NCBI GenBank assembly: GCA_050331335.1
Contig: JBHJGY010000032.1
Span: 1-33,467, forward strand
Direction of reading: 5' to 3'
Origin: Thermohalobaculum sp050331335
GTDB taxonomy: Bacteria; Pseudomonadota; Alphaproteobacteria; Rhodobacterales; Rhodobacteraceae
Length of the DNA stretch: 33,467 bases
This document shows, in pieces, positions 15,184 to 22,576 of this stretch. The notes below the pieces were generated by a model. It did not search any database. It had not been told where the DNA came from and saw only the letters and a program-made list of their open reading frames with translations. Made by a program: the position numbers and the translations under genes. Position 1 is the first letter of the stretch; each line of letters begins with the position of its first letter.

Positions 15184-17384
15184 GCGGCAGCTTCCATCTC
15201 TCGGTCGCCGATGGCATCGCCACCATAACTTGGGACCAGCCCGGCACGCGGATGAATGTCCTCAACGAGGCGGGAGTTCGCGAGCTCGATGCCTGCATCG
15301 ACCAGGTCCTCGCCGACCCACTTGTGCGTGCGGCGATCATCACCTCGGCAAAACCGGATTTCGCGGGTGGCATGGATCTCGACACCCTGGCGCAGCTCCG
15401 CGGGCGCGCGGCGGCGCAGGGCGATGTGGCGGCTAAGCTCTTCGGCTTCGTGATGGCGCTGCATCGCGTGTTGCGCAAGATCGAGCGCGCCGGCGCGGAT
15501 CCCAAGACGCTGAAGGGGGGAAAGCCTTTCGTTTGGGCCTGCCCCGGGACCGCAATGGGGATCGGTGTCGAGATCGGCCTGGCCTGCCACCACCGGATCG
15601 CCGCAGACAGGCCCGGCGTGCAAATCGGGCTGCCCGAGATAAAGGTCGGGCTCTTTCCAGGTGCGGGTGGCACCACCCGGCTCGTGCGGATGCTCGGGTT
15701 GATGGCCGCCGCGCCCTTTCTGTTGGAGGGCAAGACGCCGCCGCCGATCCGGGCGAAGGCGGCAGGCCTCGTGGATGCCATCGTCGCCCCTGATGCCCTA
15801 AGGGAGGCGGCGCGTGCCTGGGCCGCGGCGGCAGGTGAGGCCGACGCCGTGAAACCTTGGGACCGCAAGGGCTTCAAGATCCCTGGCGGCGGCCCTTACA
15901 GCCGTGAGGGGTTCGAGCTGTTCCTCGGCGCCGCCGCGATGACCCATGGGCGCAGCCAGGGGGTTTATCCGGCAGCGAAGGCGGTTCTGCGCGCGGTCTA
16001 TGAGGGCGCCCTCGTGCCCATCGACACGGCGCTTCGGATCGAAGCCCGCCATTTCACCGCCGTTCTGCTCGATCCTACCGCCGCGGCGATGATCCGCACG
16101 CTGTTCCTGGACAAACAGGCGCTGGAAAAAGGGGCGGCTCGGCCAAGGGCAGAGCCTGCCGCGCAGGTGGCCCGGCTCGGCGTGCTCGGCGCGGGCATGA
16201 TGGGGGCGGGTATCTCTGAGGTCGCGGCCCAGGCTGGGATCGATGTTGTGCTCCTCGACCGGGACGCCGACAGCGCCGAAGCCGGGCGCGCGCGCGTCGC
16301 CGCGTCGCTCGACGAGGCAAAGGCGAAACGGCGCATCGGTGCCGACGAGCGGGACCGGACGCTGTCGCGCATCACCGCAACCGCCGATTACGGCGCGCTT
16401 GCCAGCTGCGACCTCGTCGTCGAAGCGGTTTTCGAGGACCCGGCCGTCAAGGCAGACGTCACCCGACGGGCGGAGGCCCATCTCCCGGCCACGGCCGTCT
16501 TCGCGACCAACACGTCGACGCTCCCGGTCAGCGAGCTCGCGCAGGCGTCGATCCGCCCGGACAAGTTCATCGGGATCCACTTCTTCTCGCCGGTTTCCAA
16601 GATGATGCTGGTCGAAATCATTCGCGGCCGCGAGACCGGACTTGCGGCCGAGGCACGGGCGCATGACTTCGTCCGTCAGCTTCGTAAGACACCGATCATA
16701 GTCAACGACGCGCGGTTCTTTTACGCCAATCGCTGCATCATCCCCTACATCAACGAAGGGCTGGAGATGGTGACCGAGGGCGTCCTCCCGGCGCTCGTGG
16801 AGAATGCGGCCAGGGGCCTGGGCATGCCGGTCGGCCCGCTCCAGCTCGTCGACGAGACCTCCCTGGAGCTGGGCCTGTCGATCCAGCGCAGCGTCGCGGC
16901 GGCCCAGGGCGCCGCATATGCGCGAAGCGGCGCCGATGATCTTCTGGAAGAGCTGGTGGGGCGAGGGCGGCTTGGGCGTAAATCCGGCGCGGGTCTCTAT
17001 GCCTATGACGCAAAGGGTCGACGCCTCGGTATCTGGCCCGGGCTTGGCGAGATCTGGCCGGCCGTGCCCGCGCAACCGGGGGTGGCCGAGCTGCGGGACC
17101 GCTTGACGCTGATCCAAGCACTCGAAGCCGTCCGGGCGCTTGAAGAGGGTGTGCTGAGCGCGCCGAGAGACGGCGATGTTGCCGCGATCCTCGGCTGGGG
17201 GTTCCTGCCCTGGGCGGGCGGCCCGTTCTCTTGGCTCGACCGGATCGGCCCGGCGGACGCGGTGGCGCGGGCCGAGCGGCTCGCCGATGCCCACGGGGCA
17301 CGCTTCACGCCGCCCGACCTGCTCAGGCAAATGGCGGCAGAGGATCGCCGGTTCCGCTCGGACGCGGCTTCGGCCGCGGCGTGA
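15180..17384 (+). CDS. fadJ: Bifunctional enoyl-CoA hydratase / 3-hydroxyacyl-CoA dehydrogenase
   Basis: A 734-residue multifunctional beta-oxidation enzyme that hydrates enoyl-CoA and oxidises 3-hydroxyacyl-CoA with NAD+. The N-terminal crotonase domain has both catalytic glutamates, Glu131 in GVEIGLACH and Glu153 in GLPEIKVGLFPGAGG. The Rossmann domain starts at about residue 335 with LGVLGAGMMGAGI. ATNTSTLPVSEL and GIHFFSPV (catalytic His467) follow, then the helical C-terminal halves with RFFYANRCIIPYINE and GRKSGAGLYAY. Size and domain order match FadJ/FadB-type proteins; the gene symbol is by family resemblance. It is coupled to the cupin gene upstream and overlaps the D-2-hydroxyacid dehydrogenase downstream. 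Confidence 0.93.
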   Translation: MSGSFHLSVADGIATITWDQPGTRMNVLNEAGVRELDACIDQVLADPLVRAAIITSAKPDFAGGMDLDTLAQLRGRAAAQGDVAAKLFGFVMALHRVLRKIERAGADPKTLKGGKPFVWACPGTAMGIGVEIGLACHHRIAADRPGVQIGLPEIKVGLFPGAGGTTRLVRMLGLMAAAPFLLEGKTPPPIRAKAAGLVDAIVAPDALREAARAWAAAAGEADAVKPWDRKGFKIPGGGPYSREGFELFLGAAAMTHGRSQGVYPAAKAVLRAVYEGALVPIDTALRIEARHFTAVLLDPTAAAMIRTLFLDKQALEKGAARPRAEPAAQVARLGVLGAGMMGAGISEVAAQAGIDVVLLDRDADSAEAGRARVAASLDEAKAKRRIGADERDRTLSRITATADYGALASCDLVVEAVFEDPAVKADVTRRAEAHLPATAVFATNTSTLPVSELAQASIRPDKFIGIHFFSPVSKMMLVEIIRGRETGLAAEARAHDFVRQLRKTPIIVNDARFFYANRCIIPYINEGLEMVTEGVLPALVENAARGLGMPVGPLQLVDETSLELGLSIQRSVAAAQGAAYARSGADDLLEELVGRGRLGRKSGAGLYAYDAKGRRLGIWPGLGEIWPAVPAQPGVAELRDRLTLIQALEAVRALEEGVLSAPRDGDVAAILGWGFLPWAGGPFSWLDRIGPADAVARAERLADAHGARFTPPDLLRQMAAEDRRFRSDAASAAA

Positions 17385-18337
17385 GGGGCGTGCCGGCGGT
17401 TCTGGTCTATGCGGCCGAGGCCGCCGAGATCGCCGCCCATATCCGGGCTGCGCTGCCGGCGGAACGGGTGCTTACCGCGTCCGACCTTCCCGCCCTGGAG
17501 GCTGCGTTGGCAGAAGCTCCGGATGTGGCTTTCTCGACCAAGAGCCCGGAGCTTCCGGCCGAGGGCCATCACCGGATCCTCAGCACGCCGTCCCTTCGCT
17601 GGTTCCATGTCGGCGGCTCCGGTTACGAGCATATTGCCGGGCAGTGGGACCCCGAGCGGGTGACGGTGACGAATTCGGCGGGCGTTTTAGCGCCCTTTCT
17701 GGCGGAGACCTGCCTTGGCGTGCTCCTCGCGCTCAACCACAAGCTCCTCGCCTATCGGGAGAATCAGAGGGCGCGGCTGTGGCGGCCCATTCCCTTCCGC
17801 CCATTGGCAGGCCAGCGGCTCTTGATCGTCGGCGCGGGGGCCATCGGCGGCGCATTGTCCGCGCGGGCGGCGGGCTTGGGAATGCGGGTGACGGCATTGC
17901 GCCGCTCGGGCCAGGCGGTTCCGGGCGCCGAGCGGGTGTTGCCGCCAGCGGCGTTCTGGGAGGCGCTGCCGGAGGCCGATGCGGTCAGCGTGCATCTGCG
18001 TTTGACCCCCGACACTGAGGGTCTGTTCGACGCGCGTGCCTTTGGGGCGATGCGGCCCGGCGCGCTGTTTCTCAACACTGCGCGGGGCGGCCATGTGGTC
18101 GAGACCGATCTTATCGCGGCGTTGGTCTCCGGCCATCTCGGAGGGGCCTATGTCGATGTCACGCGGACCGAACCCCTTCCGCCGGAGAGCCCGCTTTGGG
18201 ACGCGCCCAACCTGCTGATCTCGCCCCATAATGCAGACGGCGTTGAGGACTGGCTCGCCCGCTTCGCCGAGTTCTTCGTCGGCAATCTTAAAGCGTGGCG
18301 CGCCGGGCGGCCGCTGCGCAATCCTGTTCAGGCGTGA
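17381..18337 (+). CDS. D-2-hydroxyacid dehydrogenase
   Basis: A 318-residue NAD(P)-dependent D-isomer-specific 2-hydroxyacid dehydrogenase of the glyoxylate/hydroxypyruvate-reductase branch. The nucleotide fold is LLIVGAGAIGGALSARAAGLGMRV, with the catalytic triad Arg235 in NTARGGHVV, Glu264 in VTRTEPLPPESPLW and His283 in ISPHNAD. It reduces 2-oxo acids or oxidises D-2-hydroxyacids; the substrate is open. The start could be the GTG at 17381, overlapping the fadJ stop, or the GTG at 17390; both keep the fold complete. It is the last gene of the + strand operon and ends 16 bases before the convergent lipoprotein gene. Confidence 0.9.
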   Translation: MRGVPAVLVYAAEAAEIAAHIRAALPAERVLTASDLPALEAALAEAPDVAFSTKSPELPAEGHHRILSTPSLRWFHVGGSGYEHIAGQWDPERVTVTNSAGVLAPFLAETCLGVLLALNHKLLAYRENQRARLWRPIPFRPLAGQRLLIVGAGAIGGALSARAAGLGMRVTALRRSGQAVPGAERVLPPAAFWEALPEADAVSVHLRLTPDTEGLFDARAFGAMRPGALFLNTARGGHVVETDLIAALVSGHLGGAYVDVTRTEPLPPESPLWDAPNLLISPHNADGVEDWLARFAEFFVGNLKAWRAGRPLRNPVQA

Positions 18338-18353
18338 GCTCGGGTGTCGCCCC

Positions 18354-19196
18354 TCACCGCTCGCTGTACTGGTAGCGGCGGCGCGCGGGATCGTCGGCGA
18401 AGGACGTGTCGCCGCGCCGTCCGAGGGTGACGGTGTCGACGCGCGGGGGCTGCTGCGGCGCGCGGCGCCGCTGGGCCTGGGGTTGGGCACGTGAGGGGTG
18501 GCGGCGCGCAGAGCGAGGCGGGGCTGCACCGGGGCTTTGCGGATAGGCGTTGGGCTGACCTGCGCGCCGGGGTGCCGCTTGCCCTGGCTCTGGCTGGGCC
18601 GGGGTGCCCTGCGCTCGACGGGGGGCTGTCCCTTGGCCCTGTCGCCCGCGGGGCTCGGTTGCGCCACCTCGCCGCGGAGCAGCCCGTCCCGTGCGGCCCC
18701 CCTGCGTGGGCCGTTGGCCGGTGCGTGGGCTGGCTGGGGTAGGATCGACGGGCCCGGCGCGTCTTGCGGTGTGCTGTGGGGTCCCGCGGGGCCGGGGCGG
18801 GTGTCGACCATGAAGCGTGTTCCGCGGGCTATAGCCCGGCGCCCCGTAGGCAGGCGGGCTATAGCCCGGCGCCCCGTAGCCTGGCGGGCGGTGGCCGGGC
18901 GCTCCATAGGCGGGCCGATGTCGGGCGGGCGCCGCATAGGCTGGCTTGGCATAGACCGGGGCACGAGCGGCAGGCGCCGGGTAGGCCGGCCGGGCGCGGC
19001 GCGCATACGTCGACCGACCGACATAGACCGTGCCGCCGCGCAAGCCCGGGCCATGGGCGCCAGGACCGGTCAGCGGGGCAACGCCCGCGCCATAGCCGTA
19101 TCCCGGGCCCGCGCCGTGAGGACCCGGCAGCGGGGCCAAACAGCCTGACAGGAAGAGCGCGAGCGCAGCCAGCGCCGAGGCAACAGTTCTTTGCAT
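18354..19196 (-). CDS. Proline/alanine-rich repeat lipoprotein
   Basis: A 280-residue exported lipoprotein. It has a classic signal (MQRTVASALAALALFLSGC) with lipobox LSGC, so it should be anchored by Cys19. After that the chain is low complexity: a Gly/Tyr-rich section, then about four degenerate 10-residue repeats of the type PxYGAPGYSP, then a long basic Pro/Arg/Gln-rich stretch, and a charged C-terminus ending in RRRYQYSER. No enzymatic domain is seen. It probably spans or decorates the periplasm or outer membrane; the positive charge suggests contact with peptidoglycan or LPS. The ATG at 19196 has a good GGAGAGGGAG ribosome binding site; the frame is open further but without a signal. 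Confidence 0.7.
   Translation of the reverse strand: MQRTVASALAALALFLSGCLAPLPGPHGAGPGYGYGAGVAPLTGPGAHGPGLRGGTVYVGRSTYARRARPAYPAPAARAPVYAKPAYAAPARHRPAYGAPGHRPPGYGAPGYSPPAYGAPGYSPRNTLHGRHPPRPRGTPQHTARRAGPVDPTPASPRTGQRPTQGGRTGRAAPRRGGATEPRGRQGQGTAPRRAQGTPAQPEPGQAAPRRAGQPNAYPQSPGAAPPRSARRHPSRAQPQAQRRRAPQQPPRVDTVTLGRRGDTSFADDPARRRYQYSER
18826..18915 (-). repeat. 30-bp coding tandem repeat containing a palindrome
   Basis: Two near-identical 30-base units (18826-18855 and 18856-18885) each begin with the perfect palindrome GGGCTATAGCCC and are followed by at least one degenerate unit. They encode the 10-residue YGAPGYSPPA-type repeats of the lipoprotein. Copy number could change by slippage without breaking the frame. 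Confidence 0.8.
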
Positions 19197-19380
19197 GGTG
19201 GGCTCCCTCTCCCGTCCGCCACTCAAGAAACGGGCCGAGCCTCGCCTTCCGTCGCGCCGGCGGCTCCGATCGTGCGCTGTTGCCCCTCCGAAACCGACAT
19301 GTAACGCCGCATCCGAGCGGGCGTCGGGGACCTTCGGCATGCCAGCGTTTGAGGGCCATCCACCAGAATGGAGCCTTCAG

Positions 19381-20532
19381 ATGACGATCTCCCCGGCCGA
19401 TCTCCACGCCGTCACCGCACCGGTAACCCGCGCCCGCGGCCTGCCGAACCCCTGCTATACCGACAGCGCGGTCTTCGCGCAGGAAGTTGGAGCCGTCTTC
19501 GCCCCGGGCTGGGCCGGCATCGGCTTCGAGGCGGATGCGCCGCAGCCTGGCTCCGTGACCCCGATCGACTTTCTCGGCCGGCCGCTCTTGCTGGCACGCG
19601 ATCTCGAGGGCACCTTGCGCGTCTTCGAGAATGTGTGCCGTCACAGGGGCATGACTCTCGTCGCCGAGGCGGGCACCCGCGTGCGCACCCTGCGCTGCCC
19701 CTATCACGCCTGGTGCTACGATCTTGACGGCCGGCTGCGCACGACCCCCCATGTCGGCGGGCCTGGCAACAATCGCCACGACTGCATCGACCGTGCCCAA
19801 CTCGGGCTCAACGAGGTGCGCGCGCATCTGTGGATGGGCATCGTTTGGGTCAATCTCGACGGTTCCGCCGCCCCCTTCAACACCCATGCCGCGCCGCTGC
19901 GCGGACGCTGGGCCGAGGTGGACCGCCCCGTCACCGCCGCGCCGGATACGATGTTCGAGCTCGAGGTCGCCTGCAACTGGAAGCTGGCGGTGGAGAATTA
20001 TTGTGAGAGCTACCACTTGCCTTGGGTGCATCCGGGGCTCAACAGCTACTCGCGCCTGGAGGACCATTACAACATCGAGGTCCCGGGTCTCTTTGCTGGG
20101 CAAGGGACGCGGGCCTACCGCCCGATGCTTGCCGCGGATGGGCGCCGCTTTCCGCCGATCTCTGGGCTCTCCGACTGGTGGCAGGACGGCGCGGAGTACG
20201 TCGCGTTGTTCCCCAATGTCCTGCTCGGCGTGCACAAAGACCATATGCACGCGATCGTTTTGATGCCCGAGGGCCCTGAGCGGACGGTCGAGCGGGTGGC
20301 CCTGCTCTTCCCCGATGCTCAAGTCTTGCAAGCCGACTGGGCCGAGATGCGCAGCGCGGCCAGGCAAATGTGGAAGGAGATCTTCATCGAGGACATCGGC
20401 GTGGTGGAGGGCATGCAGCGGGGGCGCCACGCGGCCGGGTTCGATGGCGGGCGGTTCTCGCCGGTGATGGACAGTCCAACGCATCTGTTCCACGCCTGGG
20501 TGGCGGACAAGATGGCGGCGTCGTCGTTATGA
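19381..20532 (+). CDS. Rieske mononuclear-iron oxygenase, alpha subunit
   Basis: A 383-residue ring-hydroxylating-type oxygenase. The Rieske [2Fe-2S] ligands are Cys86 and His88 in CRHRG, and Cys106 and His109 in CPYHAW. The mononuclear iron ligands are His212 and His217 (YHLPWVH) and probably Asp338 (IEDIG). The residue that bridges the two metal sites between subunits is Glu209 here (ENYCESYH) rather than the Asp of aromatic dioxygenases; quaternary-amine Rieske enzymes such as carnitine and glycine betaine monooxygenases also have Glu at this place. With a dimethylglycine-dehydrogenase-like gene and sarcosine oxidase nearby, N-demethylation of a betaine is a reasonable guess. No reductase is encoded beside it. 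A GGAG ribosome binding site precedes the ATG. Confidence 0.9.
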   Translation: MTISPADLHAVTAPVTRARGLPNPCYTDSAVFAQEVGAVFAPGWAGIGFEADAPQPGSVTPIDFLGRPLLLARDLEGTLRVFENVCRHRGMTLVAEAGTRVRTLRCPYHAWCYDLDGRLRTTPHVGGPGNNRHDCIDRAQLGLNEVRAHLWMGIVWVNLDGSAAPFNTHAAPLRGRWAEVDRPVTAAPDTMFELEVACNWKLAVENYCESYHLPWVHPGLNSYSRLEDHYNIEVPGLFAGQGTRAYRPMLAADGRRFPPISGLSDWWQDGAEYVALFPNVLLGVHKDHMHAIVLMPEGPERTVERVALLFPDAQVLQADWAEMRSAARQMWKEIFIEDIGVVEGMQRGRHAAGFDGGRFSPVMDSPTHLFHAWVADKMAASSL

Positions 20533-20798
20533 GCGGTGCTTCCGTGCTGGACGCGCAATCGGCGGCCGCCGCGGTTGGGCCACGCGCCGCGCTCGACGCC
20601 GCGCTCCTCGCAGCCCATGAGACCGGCGATGAGGCTGTGTTGGCCGCGCTCTATGCCAGGGCCGCGCGAGAGGTGGCGGCGGACCCGGCGGCTGAGGCAT
20701 TCTTCCTGACCCAGGCCTATGTGTATGCGCTATGTGCCGGCGTGGCGGAGGCCGGGGCGCTGCATACCCGCCTGAAAGCGCTCGGTCGCGAGGAGTAG
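20529..20798 (+). CDS. Small alanine-rich helical protein coupled to the Rieske gene
   Basis: An 89-residue, almost wholly helical, Ala-rich protein (about a third Ala). Segments such as AALDAALLAAHETGDEAVLAALYARAA and AFFLTQAYVYALCAGVAEAGALHTRL look like one to two TPR-like helical hairpins. I recognise no family. Its ATG overlaps the stop of the Rieske gene (ATGA), so it is made together with the oxygenase, and a structural or assembly role is possible but unproven. Acidic and without a signal peptide, it should be cytoplasmic. It converges with the lytic transglycosylase gene 40 bases away. Confidence 0.7.
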   Translation: MSGASVLDAQSAAAAVGPRAALDAALLAAHETGDEAVLAALYARAAREVAADPAAEAFFLTQAYVYALCAGVAEAGALHTRLKALGREE

Positions 20799-20838
20799 GC
20801 GCTCAGGTGACGGCCCGAGCTTGCGAGCGGTAGGCGTC

Positions 20839-22380
20839 TCAGTCAGCGGTCTCGACGGGCCGTGCGTCGTCAGCCTCGGACGCTCCGGCTTTTTCCAGCT
20901 CGGTGACCGTCTTCTCCACTGTTTCCAAGGCTTCGGTGCGTTCGGCCTTGGCGGTCTCCAACAGGCTGAAATAGACAGAATACTTGTAGATATTGCGCAC
21001 ATAAACCACGGGCTCACGGCTCACCGCCTTAGCCGTCGCGATCTCGACATTATCGAACCAGACATTGGCATCCAGGCCCATCTTCTCGGCCCTTTCGCGT
21101 GCCTTGCGGATGTTGCCAGGGCCCGCGTTATAGGCGGCGAGCGCGAAGAGCACGCGGTCGAGATCCGAAATCTCGGGCGCGTCGAAATATCGGTCCTTCA
21201 AGAAGCGGAGATATTTGACGCCGGCATGCACATTGGGCTCGACGGTGGAGATGTCCGAGATCCCAACATTGGGATCCTTGGCGGTGCTCGGCAGCACCTG
21301 CATCACACCCACGGCGCCGGCATTGCTGCGCATCGACTGGTCGAGCTGCGATTCCTGATAAGCCTGGGCAATGATCAAACGCCAATCGAGCGCGAACTCC
21401 TCGGCCCGTTCCCGAATGATCGGAGCCACATCGCGATACCGGTGCGCATCGCTGTCTTGGAAAGCTTTCACCCACGCCGCGCTGTCCAGATACCGCTTGT
21501 CCAAGATGTTGCCCAGGAGGGTCCCCTTGCGCACGATCGCGACAAAGCCGTTGAGCGCTGCCAGCAACTCCGGGGCCTCTTTGCGCACGGCAAACGCGAT
21601 TTCCCCGCCCTCGTTGAAAGCCAGCTCCTCGTTGATCACAAGCCCGTCGAAGATCTGCGCGAGAAGCCCGGCCTTGTGGTCGTCGATCACGATTGCCGGG
21701 ATCAGTCCGCCCTGCACCATCTCGGCCAAGTCGCCATCCTCGAGGTGGTCGGGGACCGGGGTGACCGGGATCTCCGGCGCGCCAGCTTCGGTTCGTTCGG
21801 CATTGGTGGCTGTCACATGCGCGAAATAGCTGCTGCTGGGGCGCAGAAAGAGCCCGATTTCGGCCAGAGCATCGAGGCTCCCGACCGGGCCCGTGGCGGC
21901 ACTTGTGATCACGATCTCGCGGACATCGGTGCGAATTGCATCGGTGAAGCTCACTTGCTCGGCGCGTTGTTCGGTGATCGTGAGATTGGCGTCGAGCATG
22001 TCGACCCGCCCGTCGGCGAGTGCCGCGATCAGCTTGTCGCGCGGCAGCGGCACCAGCATCACGAAAACATCGAGGTCGTGCGCGTCGGCCAGGAACTTTT
22101 GCAGCTCGCGCGCCCGTTCGACCGCCAGCCCGATCTGTTTCTCGCCGTCATAAGCGACGAAGAGCGGGCCGTGGGGCACCCCGACCCGCAGATATCCCCG
22201 CTCGGCGATCCCGGAGAGATCTCCGGTCCAGGGCGCGATCGCGTCCTCGATCAGCACAGCAGACTGATTATCGCCTCGAGCGGCTGAGACGCTCACGAAG
22301 AGTGTCGCGCACAACGCCAGCCAGAGGAGTATCGCGCCATGGCCCACTCGATGGGCGGCGGTCGGGGCCCCGATGCGCAT
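20839..22380 (-). CDS. mltF: MltF-type lytic murein transglycosylase
   Basis: A 513-residue two-domain protein that cleaves peptidoglycan to 1,6-anhydromuropeptides in the periplasm. An N-terminal signal/anchor (ILLWLALCATLFVSVSAARG) is followed by a solute-binding-like domain of the SBP3 type (about 55-300; LRVGVPHGPLFVAYDGEKQIGL, VDMLDANLTITEQR). Then a Slt-type catalytic domain carries the catalytic Glu343 in AQAYQESQLDQSM, with AGAVGVMQVLPSTA and ALAAYNAGPGNIRKARE as the usual supporting motifs. A Glu/Ala-rich tail follows. The ATG at 22380 is chosen because GGAGCAGG precedes it; an ATG at 22392 would add four residues. It is divergent from the dimethylglycine dehydrogenase gene and unrelated to it in function as far as can be seen. 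Confidence 0.93.
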   Translation of the reverse strand: MRIGAPTAAHRVGHGAILLWLALCATLFVSVSAARGDNQSAVLIEDAIAPWTGDLSGIAERGYLRVGVPHGPLFVAYDGEKQIGLAVERARELQKFLADAHDLDVFVMLVPLPRDKLIAALADGRVDMLDANLTITEQRAEQVSFTDAIRTDVREIVITSAATGPVGSLDALAEIGLFLRPSSSYFAHVTATNAERTEAGAPEIPVTPVPDHLEDGDLAEMVQGGLIPAIVIDDHKAGLLAQIFDGLVINEELAFNEGGEIAFAVRKEAPELLAALNGFVAIVRKGTLLGNILDKRYLDSAAWVKAFQDSDAHRYRDVAPIIRERAEEFALDWRLIIAQAYQESQLDQSMRSNAGAVGVMQVLPSTAKDPNVGISDISTVEPNVHAGVKYLRFLKDRYFDAPEISDLDRVLFALAAYNAGPGNIRKARERAEKMGLDANVWFDNVEIATAKAVSREPVVYVRNIYKYSVYFSLLETAKAERTEALETVEKTVTELEKAGASEADDARPVETAD

Positions 22381-22392
22381 AGCCTGCTCCAT

Positions 22393-22576
22393 ACTTGAGT
22401 TAGGTTCTCAATATGCGATGCGGCCGTCTCCCATCCAAGCCAAAGTTTGACGACATCGGCGGCAGGCCTCGCACTGTCGTCATTCTGTCGCGAACCTGCC
22501 CTCGGTCGACGGCTTCCAGACATATCGAGGCGCGCAAACGCGTTTGATGGAAGAAAGGCTCTCGGGAGATGCGCTC
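22393..22576. promoter_or_regulatory. Divergent promoter region, mltF / DMGDH-sox operon
   Basis: This 184-base spacer holds start signals for both mltF (-) and the demethylation operon (+). It is less GC-rich than its surroundings. A 7-base inverted repeat, TGACGAC at 22448-22454 and GTCGTCA at 22476-22482, with 21 bases between arms, is a candidate operator for the + strand operon. TTGACG at 22447-22452 could serve as a -35 hexamer. No regulator gene is nearby. Confidence 0.35.

Noticed and set aside
15798..17330. 510-codon open frame on the - strand
   Set aside because: It lies antisense to fadJ and contains no recognisable domain.
18826..18885. Possible CRISPR-like array
   Set aside because: The 30-bp units are contiguous with no spacers and encode repeats in the lipoprotein frame.
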